Assembly: GCA_963845675.1 (NCBI GenBank)
Contig: CAWJSX010000001.1
Coordinates: 1,860,001-1,924,000, forward strand
Length of the DNA stretch: 64,000 bases
Source of the DNA: CAWJMD01 sp963845675
GTDB taxonomy: Bacteria; Actinomycetota; Actinomycetes; Actinomycetales; CAWJMD01
Reading direction: 5' to 3'
Position numbers and translations under genes: made by a program. Shown in pieces: positions 54,324-64,000 of the stretch (the first letter of the stretch is position 1; each line of letters starts with the position of its first letter). The notes under the pieces are model-generated. The model worked only from the letters and a program-made list of their open reading frames with translations, was not told where the DNA came from and made no database searches.

Positions 54324-57300
54324 ATGGCGCCGCCCGGGGACGACGCGGGGATCGTCGGCCGGGCCGACGAACGGCACCGGCTGGCTCGGGCAGCCCGGGC
54401 GTCGTCCCAGGGCCGCCGGACGGCGGTCCTGGTGAGCGGCGAGGCCGGTATCGGGAAGACGTCCCTGATCCGAGCGGCCATCGAGGCCTTCACGGACGAC
54501 TCCGCACTGGTCGGGTGGGGTACCGCCTGGCACGGTGGGGGTGCTCCGGGCTTCTGGCCCTGGACGCAGGCCCTGGACGACCTCGTGCGCAGGATCGGAC
54601 GCGACGCCGCCCTCGCAGCTGCCGGCCAGGACGGCGGGCTCCTCTCCGCAGTCCTCCGGGACCTCGGTCCCGCGCGTGAGACCACGGACGATCCCGACCG
54701 GCACAGGCTCCTGCTGCTCGACGGCGTCGTCCGCTGGCTGGAGACCCTGAGCGCGGACCAGCACGTCGTGATCGTGCTCGACGACCTCCAGTGGGCGGAC
54801 GCCTCGACGCTCGACCTCCTCGACCACGTGGTCGCGGCCCCCGTACGCGCTCGGCTGCTCGTCATCGGTGCCTACCGCCACGACGAGCTGGACGACCTTG
54901 GCCGCGCTCGGCTGTCGACGCTCATCTCGCACTCAGACCACATCCACCTGGAGGGACTGGCACTCCCCCATGTCGAGGAGCTCGTCGCGTCCATCGTGGG
55001 CGCCGACGCAGCCCACGCTCTGGCTGCCGAGCTGCATGCCCGGACCGATGGCCATCCGCTGTTCGTCAGCGAGCTCGCCAGACTGCCCCGTGCCGGTGCC
55101 GGAGGCCCGCTCCCCACGGCCATCGCCGACGCGGTCGCTCGACGGCTCGACACACTCCTGAGGGGAGCCGACCCGTTCTCGACTCCGCGAGCGTCCTCGG
55201 GAACCGGCTGCTGCCAGACGTTCTCGGGGCCGTGAGTGGGCTGACGCCACCTGACGTCCTCGACCGGCTCGCACCGGTCGTGCAGGCCGGGGTGGTGCGC
55301 GCTGGCCCCGGGGACGAGCTCTGGTTCACGCACGACCTCTTCCGCGAGACGCTGTACGTCAGGCTGCCCGCCACCGACCGCGCCCGGTTGCACGCCCGCG
55401 TCGGCGAGGCCCTCGAGGCCCGTCGTGGTCGCGGTGCGCACGTCCCCCCGGGTGACCTGGCCCGGCACTTCACCCAGGCGATCACCGCCCACGACGCCAC
55501 CACCGCGATCCACTGGGCGCGAGAGGCGGCTCGTGACGAGCGCCGCCGTGCGGCGTTCGCGGAGGCCGCAACCCACTTGCGGCGGGTGCGACTGGCAGCC
55601 GCCGACGCCGGCTACACGATCGACCCCGACCTCCTGCTGCAGCTGCTGGTGGACGAGGCGGACCACCGGGCACGATCCGGCGACCCGGACGTCGCGCGGA
55701 CGCTGCTGGAACAGGCTGCGCAGGCTGCGCCGGGTCCCGAGGGGGAGGCGGACGTGGCGCTGGCCGTCCAGCGGCTCGGTGCCAAGTTCTCGGCCCCCCG
55801 TGACAGGGTCGTCGCCCAGCTGGAGTCCGCCCTCGAGTCGGTGACGGGTCACGACCTGCCACGCCAGGCGCGCGTCACGGCGGCCCTTGCGCGCGAGCTG
55901 CAGCACTCCGTCGCCGAGCAGCGTCACCGCGCTCTTCCGCTCAGCGAGCAGGCGCTCATGCTGGGAAGGGAGTCGGGTGACGACGAGACCCTCGCCGCCT
56001 GCCTGCTCGCGCGACACGACGCACTGTGGGGGCCCGGTACGGGAGTCGAGCGGCTGCCCTGGGCCACGAAATCGCTTCCGTCGGAACCCGTCTGGGCGAC
56101 ACCGACCGCGTGGCCGAGGGGCTGCTGCTCGAGGCGAACGGCCTCCTCGAGTCCGGCTCCGCAGGGTTCCGGCCCGTGCTGGACCGGTGGTTCGGGCTGC
56201 TGGAGTCGCGCGGCGAGCCGCGCGACCGGTACATGCGTGCAGACCCGACGAGCCGCCCTGTCCCTGCTCAACGGGGACGCCGACGAGGCGTCGACGCTGA
56301 TGACGGCGGCGGCCGCGATCGGGCAGAAGATCCACGAGCCGGACACCGGCAACGTCCTGATGTCCCAGCGGGTCGCGCTCGCCAGGGTCATCGACGAGCC
56401 GGACGGGCTGCGAGACCTCGCCACCGACGCGGTCCGGTGGTGGACGGGGGCCCCCGTCCTCGCCCACGCGGTCGCCGCAGGCGCCCGCGCCGCGGCAGGG
56501 GACCTGGACGAGGCCGCGCGCGAGGTCGCCATGGTCAAAGAGGCGGGCGGTTGGCGCAGCGAGGGCTCGTACCTGCGCTCGGTCCTGGTGGGGCACCTCG
56601 CCGAGGCCGCTACTGCCCTTCACGACGTCGACCTGTGCGCCGCGCTGCTCGACGACGTGAAGCCGCTGGCCGACTCCTGCGGGGTGAACGGCGCCGTCGT
56701 CGCCTTCGCGGGGCCCTTCGCACACGCGGCAGGGATCCTCGCCGCCGAGCTGGGCGACACCGAGTATGCGCGAACGATGCTCGAGCAGTCGGTCGACACC
56801 GCCCGCCGTCTCGGCGCTGCCGTCTGGGTCCGGTCGGGCGAGAAGGCACTTCGCGACCTCGACCCCGCTCGTTCGCCGGCCGACGGCGACGTCGCGGCAG
56901 GCGACGTCGCCTCGCTCACCCGGTCGGCCGGGCTGTGGACGGTCTCCTGGCGCGACGAGGAGGCCACGCTCCCCCACGTGAAGGGCCTGGCCGACCTCGC
57001 CGTCCTGGTCACCCGGCCTGGCCAGGACGTCTCGGCGCTGCAGCTCGTGGGCGGGCTACCTGGAACGGGAGGCGGCGGCGACGAGATGGTCGACCTGACC
57101 GCCCTCAGGGCGTACCGCGCACGGCTCGACGACCTGGACACCGAGCTCGACGAGGCCGGCAGCAACGGCGATACCGGCCGGCTCGAGCAGCTCGCCGACG
57201 AGCGCGACCAGCTGCTGGCCGAGGTGCGGCGCGTCACCGGCCTCGGGGGCCGGATCCGCCACAGCGCCAACGACCCGGCAGAGAGGGCCCGCAAGGCGGT

Positions 57301-57451
57301 GAGCGGACGGATCCGCGACGCCATCCGCCGGCTCGACGAGGTCGCTCCCCGCGTTGCGCGCCACCTGGACCGGTCGGTGCGCACCGGGCTCCAGTGCTCG
57401 TACGCCCCGAGCGGTGAGGACGGGCCGGCGCGCTGGCGGGTCCGGGCCTGA
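54324..57451 (+). CDS. STAND-type AAA ATPase with helical repeats (three frameshifts)
   Basis: The product of about 1040 residues starts at ATG 54324 (GGAGG in front). Walker A is VLVSGEAGIGKTSL, Walker B HVVIVLDDLQWADASTLDLL, sensor LLVIGAYRHDELDD; this N-terminal module is like LuxR/LAL-type regulators. A long TPR-like helical region follows (residues 300-780). The C-terminal 200 residues carry SLTRSAGLWTVSWRDEEATL, VKGLADLAVLVTRPG and RKAVSGRIRDAIRRLDEVAP, with no LuxR helix-turn-helix. Breaks are near 55180, 56080 and 56235. Divergent from the methyltransferase-nitrilase pair. Confidence 0.82.
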
Positions 57452-57463
57452 CCGCCCTCGGTC

Positions 57464-59117
57464 CTATCCGGGCGCGAAGGAGCGGTCGAGGCGCATCACG
57501 TCGCGTGCCATCAGGGCGACGTGGAGCGAGAGGCACGTCTCGCTCGAACCCAGGTCCAGCCCCAGCACCCGCTCGATCAGCTGGAGCCGCTCGTAGAAGG
57601 CCGACCGGGAGAGCCCGGCCTCGGTGGCCGCGCGCTGCTTGTTGCGACCCGCCGCGAGGTAGGCCTCCAGCACGTCGAGATGCGCTGTGCCGTGACGCTC
57701 GTCGTAGCTCAGGAGCGGTCCGAGCTCTCGCTCGACGAAGGTCTGCAGGCGGGCGTCGTCCCTCAGCAGGTGCAGCAGGCCGCGCAGGCGCACGTCGAGG
57801 AGCCGGTAGTACGGCCTGGGCTCGGCGGCGTGCAGGGCGGCGTCCGCCACCTGCGCCGCCTCGACGAGGGAACGCCGCGCGCCGTCCAGCGAGCCGACCA
57901 CCGAGCCCGGCCGCGACGACGACACCGGCGGTGGCTCGCTCGCGCCGGCCCGGGCCGCTGTGGAACGCCGACGACAGCGCGGTCAGGGCGCCGTCGTCCG
58001 TGTCCGCCGTCGCCAGGGACAGCAGCAGTCCGACGGCTCCCCCGCCGAACGACTCGTCGAGCTCACCGGTGATCGCCGTGAGCCCCGCGGAGCGCACGCC
58101 GGCGTCGACAGCCTCCACCAGCGCACGGCGTCGCTCGTGGACGGTGAGCCCGGCGCCCGGACCCACCTGTTGAGGACGAACCACCACTCCGAGAAGGCGC
58201 CGCCTCTCCAACGGGACTCCGAGTGCGTGGGCGCGCACGCCGACGTCACGGGTGGAGGCTGAGTGGTTGAGGATGCTCGACAGCAGGCTGCTGTGCGCCT
58301 GCCGCTCGATCGACGAGCGGTCGAGCGCGACCAGGCGGTTCAGGGCGATCGTGGACGCCGCCCGCTCCAGCAGGACGGTGGCCAGCGGCGGAGGCTCCGA
58401 GCCGCAGACGAGAACCAGCCGCCCCCAGGCATTCCCGCGCGCCTCGACGGTCGTGACCAGCCACCCCGACGCCGTGTCGAACTGCGTCCGGGCCGGTGTC
58501 TGGACCTCGCGGGACCTTGTCTCCCACCGGTCGAGCACGTCCCCGGCGATCGCAGGACCCGTCTCGACGGCGAGCACCTGCCGCGCCAGGTTCTCCAGCA
58601 CGACGGGGTGACCCGAGAGGCGCGCGGTCTCGTGGAGCACCTGCTGCGGCTCGGCTCCCTCGACCGACAGCTCGGTGAAGGTGCGGTGGATCTCGTCGCT
58701 GGCGCGCAGGACAGCAAGCTGCTCGTCGACGATCGCGGAGTGGACGGCCTCGGTGAGTGCGACGAAGCGCATCTCCCGCTCGACCTCGACGAGTGGCAGA
58801 CCCCGCCGTGAGGCGCGGGCGACCATCGACTTCGGCAGGCCGGCGGTGAACCGTCGACCGAGCTCCACCACGACACCGGCGGCGCCGACGTCTGCCAACG
58901 TGTCCACCCACCGACGCAGCTCGTCGTCGGCGTGCGGCAGACCGATGCCCGTGGTGAGGACCAGCTCGCCGCCCTGCAGGAGCTGCGCGATGTCCGGGAT
59001 CTCGGCGACGTGCGCCCAGCGAACAGGACCGTCGAGGCGGTCCTGACCTGCGACCACGCGCGGCCCGGCCTGCTGCACCTGGGGCATCGCGAGGACGTCC
59101 CGCACCGTCAGAGGCAC
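57464..59117 (-). CDS. PucR-family transcriptional regulator (one frameshift)
   Basis: From GTG 59117 (GGAGGAGG just upstream) the product is about 551 residues. The N-terminal PucR domain has VPLTVRDVLAMPQVQQAGPR, GPVRWAHVAEIPDIAQLLQG and LTTGIGL. A middle GGDEF-like region (residues about 280-400) follows, and after a break near 57905 the C-terminal helix-turn-helix VLEAYLAAGRNKQRAATEAG, LSRSAFYERLQLIERVLGLD. PucR-type proteins control purine, GABA and beta-alanine use; here it is divergent from mmsA and an aminotransferase. Confidence 0.93.
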
Positions 59118-59134
59118 CGCCACCTCCTCCTGGT

Positions 59135-59151
59135 CCGGACACTCTGTCCGG
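59135..59151. promoter_or_regulatory. inverted repeat upstream of pucR-like gene
   Basis: CCGGACA-CTC-TGTCCGG is a perfect 7-bp inverted repeat with a 3-nt centre, 18 bases upstream of the PucR GTG and inside the divergent promoter region with mmsA (start 59217). A PucR or other regulator could bind it. Confidence 0.6.
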
Positions 59152-59216
59152 GAACTGATCTCTGAGGCTACAGTCTGTCGGTTGTCTCGGCGGGACGTCC
59201 GGTCGAGCATCGACTC

Positions 59217-60747
59217 ATGACGCAGACAGCCGCTGCCCCGTCCCAGACAACCACCCCCCGGCACCTCGCCCACTGGCTCGGTGGCGGCGAGGTCACCGGC
59301 ACGTCCGGACGCGCGGGTCGGGTCTGGGACCCTGCGCGGGGGACCGTCCAGGCCGAGGTGCCGTTCGCCTCCGTCGACGAGGTCGACCGCGCCGTCGCCG
59401 TGGCGGACGCGGCCTTCACGTCGTGGCGGCACTCGTCCCTCACGCAGCGGACGCAGGTGCTCTTCGCCTTCCGCGAGCTGGTGAACGCGCACAAGGACGA
59501 GATCGCGGCGCTGATCACCGCGGAGCACGGCAAGGTGCACTCCGACGCGGTCGGTGAGGTGACGCGCGGGCTCGAGGTGGTCGAGTTCGCCTGCGGCATC
59601 CCGCACCTGCTGAAGGGCGGCTTCTCGGAGAACGTGTCGACCAAGGTCGACGTCTACTCGATCCGCCAGCCGCTCGGGGTGTGCGCGGTCATCTCGCCGT
59701 TCAACTTCCCCGCGATGGTCCCGATGTGGTTCGTGCCGGTCGCCATCGCGTCGGGAAACACGGTGGTGCTCAAGCCGAGTGAGAAGGACCCGTCCGCCTC
59801 CATGCTCGATCGGACGGCTCTGGCAGCAGGCCGGTCTGCCCGACGGCGTGTTCAACGTCGTGCACGGCGACAAGGTGGCCGTCGACCGCCTGCTCGAGCA
59901 CCCCGACGTCAGGGCGGTGTCCTTCGTCGGCTCGACGCCGATCGCCCAGTACGTCTACGAGACGGGGACGCGGCACGGCAAGCGGGTGCAGGCCCTGGGC
60001 GGGGCCAAGAACCACATGGTGGTGCTGCCGGACGCGGACCTCGACCTGGCCGCCGACGCCGCCGTGAACGCCGGCTTCGGCTCCGCGGGCGAACGGTGCA
60101 TGGCGATCTCGGCACTCGTCGCCGTCGAGAGCATCGCCGACGACCTGGTGGCGCGCATCGCCGATCGCGTGGCGACGCTGAGGATCGGTGACGGCCGCCG
60201 GGGCTGTGACATGGGTCCGCTCGTGACCCGCGAGCACCGCGACCGCGTCGCCTCCTACCTGGACGACGGCGTCAGCGCCGGCGCCGAGCTCGTCGTCGAC
60301 GGCCGCACCGTCCAGCCCGACGGGGAGGCCGACGGCTTCTGGCTCGGACCCACCCTGTTCGACCGGGTGACCCCGGAGATGAGCGTCTACACGGACGAGA
60401 TCTTCGGGCCGGTGCTGTCGGTCGTCCGCGTCGACGGCTACGACGATGCCCTCGCCCTGGTGAACGCCAACCCCTACGGCAACGGGACGGCGATCTTCAC
60501 CAACGACGGTGGCGCGGCACGCCGGTACCAGAACGAGGTGGAGGTGGGCATGGTCGGCATCAACGTCCCCATCCCTGTGCCGATGGCCTACTACTCGTTC
60601 GGTGGGTGGAAGAACAGCCTGTTCGGCGACAGCCACGCGCACGGCACCGAGGGCGTGCACTTCTTCACCCGCGGCAAGGTCGTGACGTCACGGTGGCTCG
60701 ACCCCAGCCACGGTGGTCTCAACCTAGGCTTCCCGCGGAACGACTGA
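59217..60747 (+). CDS. mmsA: CoA-acylating methylmalonate/malonate-semialdehyde dehydrogenase (one frameshift)
   Basis: The ~510-residue MmsA oxidises methylmalonate semialdehyde or malonate semialdehyde with NAD+ and CoA. Signatures: EHGKVHSDAVGEVTRGLEVV, PLGVCAVISPFNFPAMVPMW, VVLKPSEKDPSAS, VSFVGSTPIAQYVYETG, VQALGGAKNHMVVLPDADLD, SAGERCMAISALV (catalytic Cys) and FGGWKNSLFGDSHAHG. The AKNHMVV and GGWKNS segments mark MmsA. A break near 59815 is caused by one extra base. Coupled to the aminotransferase. Confidence 0.95.
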
Positions 60748-60770
60748 CCGACGACCCGAGAGGCCACGCC

Positions 60771-62102
60771 GTGAACAGCGCCAGCCAGCGCACGTACGAC
60801 CTCGACCGCGCCCACGTGTTCCATTCGTGGTCGGCCCAGGCCACGCTCGACCCGATGGTGATCGACCGGGCCGAGGGCTGCTACGTCTGGGACGGGGACG
60901 GCAAGCGCTACCTCGACTTCTCCTCCCAGCTGGTCAACACGAACATCGGGCACCAGCACCCGAAGGTCGTGGCCGCGATCCAGGAGCAGGCGGCTCGGCT
61001 CTGCACGATCGCGCCGTCCTACGCGAACGACGTCCGCGGCGAAGCCGCCCGACTCATCTCCGAGCTCACGGCGGACGGGCTGAACCGCGTCTTCTTCACC
61101 AACGGGGGCGCCGAGGCCGTCGAGAACGCGGTGCGGATGGCGCGCCTGCACACCGGCCGGCCGAAGGTGCTGTCCCGGTACCGCAGCTACCACGGCGGCA
61201 CGCAGACCGCCATCAACCTGACCGGCGACCCACGGCGCTGGCCGAACGACAACGGCACGTCGGGCGTCGTCCGCTTCTTCGGCCCGTTCCTCTACCGCTC
61301 GGAGTTCGACGCGACCACCGAGGCGGAGGAGTGCGAGCGCGCGCTGCGCCACCTGGAGCGCACGGTCGCGATGGAGGGCCCCGACACGATCGCGGCGATC
61401 ATCCTCGAGACGATCCCGGGCACCGCGGGCATCATGGTGCCGCCGCCCGGCTACCTCGCCGGTGTCCGCGAGATCTGCGACCGACACGGCATCGTCTACA
61501 TCGCGGACGAGGTGATGGCCGGCTTCGGCCGCACCGGGGCGTGGTTCGCGTTCGACCACCACGACGTGACGCCCGACCTGATCACCTTCGCCAAGGGCGT
61601 GAACTCGGGGTACGTGCCGCTCGGCGGCGTCGTGATCTCGGACGCGATCGCCGACACGTTCGCGACGCGCGCCTACCCCGGAGGCCTCACGTACTCCGGG
61701 CACCCTCTCGCCACCGCCGCCGCCGTCGCGACGATCACGGCCATGCGCGACGAGGGCATCGTCGAGAACGCCGCCTCGATCGGGACGGACGTCCTCGGAC
61801 CCGGACTGCGCGAGATGGCTGAGCGCCATCCCAGCATCGGGGAGGTGCGCGGCCTCGGCGTCTTCTGGTGCCTGGACCTGGTGAGCGACCAGGCGACGCG
61901 AGAGCCGTTGGCGCCGTACGGGTCTTCGAGCCCCGCCATGAACGAGGTGATCGCCGCGTGCAAGGCCAACGGGCTCATCCCGTTCGCCAACTTCAACCGG
62001 CTGCACGTGGTGCCGCCGTGCACGATCACACCGACGGAGGCCAAGGAGGGCCTGGCGGTGCTGGACGAGGCGCTGGCGGTAGCGGACCGGCACATGATGT
62101 GA
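60771..62102 (+). CDS. class III aminotransferase (beta-alanine/omega-amino-acid type)
   Basis: The 443-residue PLP enzyme shows YLDFSSQLVNTNIGHQHPKV, FFTNGGAEAVENAVRMARLH, YRSYHGGTQTAINLTGDP, IVYIADEVMAGFGRTGAWFA and the Schiff-base Lys in LITFAKGVNSGYVPLGGVVI. It fits the omega-aminotransferase group. It lies 24 bases after mmsA and so probably makes malonate semialdehyde from beta-alanine (or a related semialdehyde), which MmsA turns into acetyl-CoA. The GTG at 60771 follows GAGAGG. Confidence 0.92.
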   Translation: MNSASQRTYDLDRAHVFHSWSAQATLDPMVIDRAEGCYVWDGDGKRYLDFSSQLVNTNIGHQHPKVVAAIQEQAARLCTIAPSYANDVRGEAARLISELTADGLNRVFFTNGGAEAVENAVRMARLHTGRPKVLSRYRSYHGGTQTAINLTGDPRRWPNDNGTSGVVRFFGPFLYRSEFDATTEAEECERALRHLERTVAMEGPDTIAAIILETIPGTAGIMVPPPGYLAGVREICDRHGIVYIADEVMAGFGRTGAWFAFDHHDVTPDLITFAKGVNSGYVPLGGVVISDAIADTFATRAYPGGLTYSGHPLATAAAVATITAMRDEGIVENAASIGTDVLGPGLREMAERHPSIGEVRGLGVFWCLDLVSDQATREPLAPYGSSSPAMNEVIAACKANGLIPFANFNRLHVVPPCTITPTEAKEGLAVLDEALAVADRHMM

Positions 62103-62205
62103 GCTCGGATCAGCTCTCCCCCAGGGTCATGGTGCCGGTCGCTCCCGTGCACGTCGTCGGCCCGTTCTCCTGTCACAGGGTGCACGCGGTCGCGGGCACA
62201 TCGCC

Positions 62206-63393
62206 CTACATGTTCGGTGCCGGTCCCGCGGAGTCGACCGCGCCCTGATCCAGACCGCGGCTCAGCAGCAGTGCGTTCGCCGCCGCCGCCGCCAGCACAC
62301 CGATCGCTGCCAGCACGAAGACCGCTGAGGTGTCCCAGTACTCGATCACCAACCCCGCGACGACGGAGGCGATGCCGACATACACGTCGTAGAACGCGAT
62401 CAGGGCGCCCATCGCAGCGCCTCGCTGAGCCGGTGCGACACGACCGACGACGAGGCTCGCGAGAGCCGGGAACGTGAGGGAGGACGCCGACCCGACCACG
62501 GCAGCGGCGCCCGCCACGACGACGGTGTCCTGTGTCCCGGCGATCACGAGCAGTCCGGAGGCCATCACCAGGAAGGCGAACGGGAGCGTGCGCTGGATGC
62601 CCGCGCGAGCGGCTAGTGGGACGACGACGAGTCGACCGAACAGGACGGCGAAGGAGAAGGCGGCTAGCGCCACTGGCCCCCCTCCCCCGGAGTCGTCCAG
62701 GTGCACGACGACGAACCCGACGATCGCCGCGTAGGCGAAGTTGCTCAGGCCGAGCACGCTGCCGGGTAGCGCCACTCCCCGGGGGAGCAGGGCCCTGATA
62801 CCCCTGACGGCAGATCCACGCTCGTACCTGTCGCGAAGCCTCCCCGTCGCCACCGCCAGAGCGAGACTCGTGATGCTCACGGCGACCCCCACCTGCCGGA
62901 TGTCGACCAGGGCTCCGGCCAGGGGTCCGAGGGCGTAGCCGCCCCAGAGCCCCGCCCCCAACCACGAGAGCGCCTGCGGGCGTCGTGACTCGGGCGTTCG
63001 ATCGAGCACCCAGGCCGACGCGGCCGTGTAGACGAGGGCATCGGCGAAGCCGTGCAGTCCCCGCGCCAGCCCGATTCCCGGCACGGTCGGCGGGAGTGCG
63101 AAGAGCACCCCCGCCAACCCGGAGACCAGCAGGCCGGCGCGGAGCGTGACGACCCGGCCACGCCGATCCGTGCTCGGACCTGCGATCAGGCGCCCTGCCA
63201 GGGCTGCCAGCGGGAAGACACCCAGGACGAGGCCCAGGGAGCTCCCACTACCTCCCGTTCGGTCGATCGCCGCCGGGAGCGTCGGCAAGCTCGCCCCGAC
63301 GCCCAGGGAGAAGGCGAACAGCACCACGACCACCGGCCACGTCCGCTCACCCGATGCAGGTGGCGCGGCGGGTGAAGGCGTCGGCTCCAGCAC
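62206..63393 (-). CDS. MFS transporter
   Basis: The 395-residue protein has 12 predicted helices. Helices 2-3 carry RLIAGPSTDRRGRVVTLRAG, the MFS G-x-x-x-D-R-x-G-R-R loop. The other half repeats the pattern more weakly (GRLVVVPLAARAGIQRTLPF). The N-terminal 18 residues are cytoplasmic. It looks like a drug- or metabolite-proton exporter of the DHA1 type; there is no helix-14 or long loop. Convergent with the aminotransferase gene. The 103-base gap shows only a short GAGCT/AGCTC hairpin. Confidence 0.88.
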   Translation of the reverse strand: MLEPTPSPAAPPASGERTWPVVVVLFAFSLGVGASLPTLPAAIDRTGGSGSSLGLVLGVFPLAALAGRLIAGPSTDRRGRVVTLRAGLLVSGLAGVLFALPPTVPGIGLARGLHGFADALVYTAASAWVLDRTPESRRPQALSWLGAGLWGGYALGPLAGALVDIRQVGVAVSITSLALAVATGRLRDRYERGSAVRGIRALLPRGVALPGSVLGLSNFAYAAIVGFVVVHLDDSGGGGPVALAAFSFAVLFGRLVVVPLAARAGIQRTLPFAFLVMASGLLVIAGTQDTVVVAGAAAVVGSASSLTFPALASLVVGRVAPAQRGAAMGALIAFYDVYVGIASVVAGLVIEYWDTSAVFVLAAIGVLAAAAANALLLSRGLDQGAVDSAGPAPNM

Positions 63394-63411
63394 GGCAGAT
63401 GCAGGGGCTCG

Positions 63412-64000
63412 TCAGGCGTGCATCGCGGGTTCGTGGTCGGCGTGACCGATCGGCTCGAGCTGGAAGGTGCAGTGGTCGACGTCGAAGTGACCTCTGAGGC
63501 AGTCCGCCAGGTTGTCCAGCGTGGCGCACTCCAGGTCGTGGTCGATCTGCTCGGCACTCAGCACGATGTGCGCCGACAGGACCGGAACGCCGCTCGTGAT
63601 CGTCCACGCATGCAGGTCGTGCACGTCGACGACCCCCGGCAGTCCCCTGATGTGGTCCCTCACCTCCACGAGGTCCACGTCGCGCGGGGTCGCCTCCATC
63701 AGTACGTCGGCGACGTCACGCAGGAGCGACACGGCGCGCGGCAAGATCATGAGACCGATCGCGAACGAGGCGATCGCGTCGGCGCGGAGGAAGCCGGTCG
63801 TGGCGATCACGATGGCCGCGATGATGACGGCGCCGGACCCCAGCAGGTCACCGAGGACCTCGAGGTAGGCGCCCCGCATGTTCAGGCTCTCGCCTCTGCC
63901 CCGCGCCAGGATGAGCAGCGAGATGGCGTTGGCCAGGGCACCGACGACCGCGACCCACAGCATCAGCGTGGAGTCCACCTCCGGTGTTGAGCTCCACCGC
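63412..64000 (-). CDS. cation diffusion facilitator metal exporter, C-terminal part
   Basis: The reading frame enters from the right edge (RWSSTPEVDSTLMLW) and ends at 63412; about 195 residues are visible. TM helices from ALANAISLLIL, then NMRGAYLEVLGDLLGSGAVI (the zinc-site TM5 motif with E and D, as in CzcD), SFAIGLMILPRAVSLLRDVA, and the cytoplasmic ferredoxin-like domain LMEATPRDVDLVEVRDHIRG, VVDVHDLHAWTITSGVPVLS and DVDHCTFQLEP, with metal-binding His and a final His-rich end. It would export Zn2+, Co2+ or similar by proton exchange. Confidence 0.92.
   Translation of the reverse strand, partial: RWSSTPEVDSTLMLWVAVVGALANAISLLILARGRGESLNMRGAYLEVLGDLLGSGAVIIAAIVIATTGFLRADAIASFAIGLMILPRAVSLLRDVADVLMEATPRDVDLVEVRDHIRGLPGVVDVHDLHAWTITSGVPVLSAHIVLSAEQIDHDLECATLDNLADCLRGHFDVDHCTFQLEPIGHADHEPAMHA

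Noticed and set aside
1..64000. Insertion sequence, prophage, integrase or plasmid genes
   Set aside because: No transposase, integrase, phage or conjugation motif and no long direct or inverted ends were found.

Overview
The window is high-GC, densely coded actinobacterial DNA. A WhiB protein, a GlpR-like membrane protein, MoxR/DUF58/VWA genes, DivIVA-like coiled coils, MscL, a GerW-like protein, many GTG starts and many 4-bp GTGA/ATGA stop-start overlaps together suggest Propionibacteriales, most likely Nocardioidaceae (Nocardioides/Aeromicrobium type). The genus call is inference. No mobile element, phage gene, CRISPR array or rRNA was seen, and no gene-free stretch exceeds about 300 bases.

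Quality caveat: about two dozen genes are broken by one or more single-base indels inside otherwise well-conserved proteins (moeA, penicillin acylase, mscL, icmF, paaA/C/D, the GH65 phosphorylase, mmsA and others). Many sit in short G or C runs, and frame and codon bias resume at once. I treat these as draft-sequence errors and give each such gene a full span, marking the approximate shift points.

Layout. 1-6.1 kb: end of a MerR regulator, a small membrane protein, tRNA-Ala(CGC), then a minus-strand run galU > moeA/glp > moaC > moaB > rimJ-like > glpR-like. This resembles the corynebacterial gephyrin-like division locus, here with molybdopterin genes interleaved. 5.8-13.9 kb: peptidoglycan-binding protein, 5-formyl-THF cyclo-ligase, penicillin acylase, Na+(K+)/H+ antiporter, an FmdB zinc-ribbon gene behind a CIRCE-like operator, MTAP, a SAF-domain protein and MscL. 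13.9-17.2 kb: minus-strand moxR-DUF58-VWA operon. 17.3-21.6 kb: a membrane protein and two Ala/Glu-rich coiled-coil proteins (one DivIVA-like). 21.6-28.5 kb: BtuF-like protein, MerB-like protein, VWA lipoprotein, fused isobutyryl-CoA mutase (icmF) and a divergent MarR regulator with a palindrome between them.

28.6-31.1 kb: Tat-signal small protein, DUF4331 protein, small acidic protein and a PPOX-type flavoprotein. 31.1-35.6 kb: TetR regulator and paaABCDE (phenylacetyl-CoA epoxidase) with a 20-bp palindromic operator. 35.6-42.8 kb: PIG-L deacetylase, AceE-like TPP enzyme, Gly/Arg-rich protein, a very long hairpin, beta-phosphoglucomutase and GH65 phosphorylase. 42.8-48.9 kb: two-component system with PepSY protein and lipoprotein, MASE1-PAS-GGDEF cyclase and class II aldolase. 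49-54.2 kb: methyltransferase, GerW-like protein, WhiB, DUF1003, Gfo/Idh/MocA oxidoreductase, nitrilase and methyltransferase. 54.3-64 kb: large STAND-type ATPase divergent from the methyltransferase-nitrilase pair with a perfect 19-bp palindrome between them, PucR regulator divergent from mmsA and a class III aminotransferase (beta-amino-acid catabolism), MFS transporter and a CDF metal exporter cut by the right edge.
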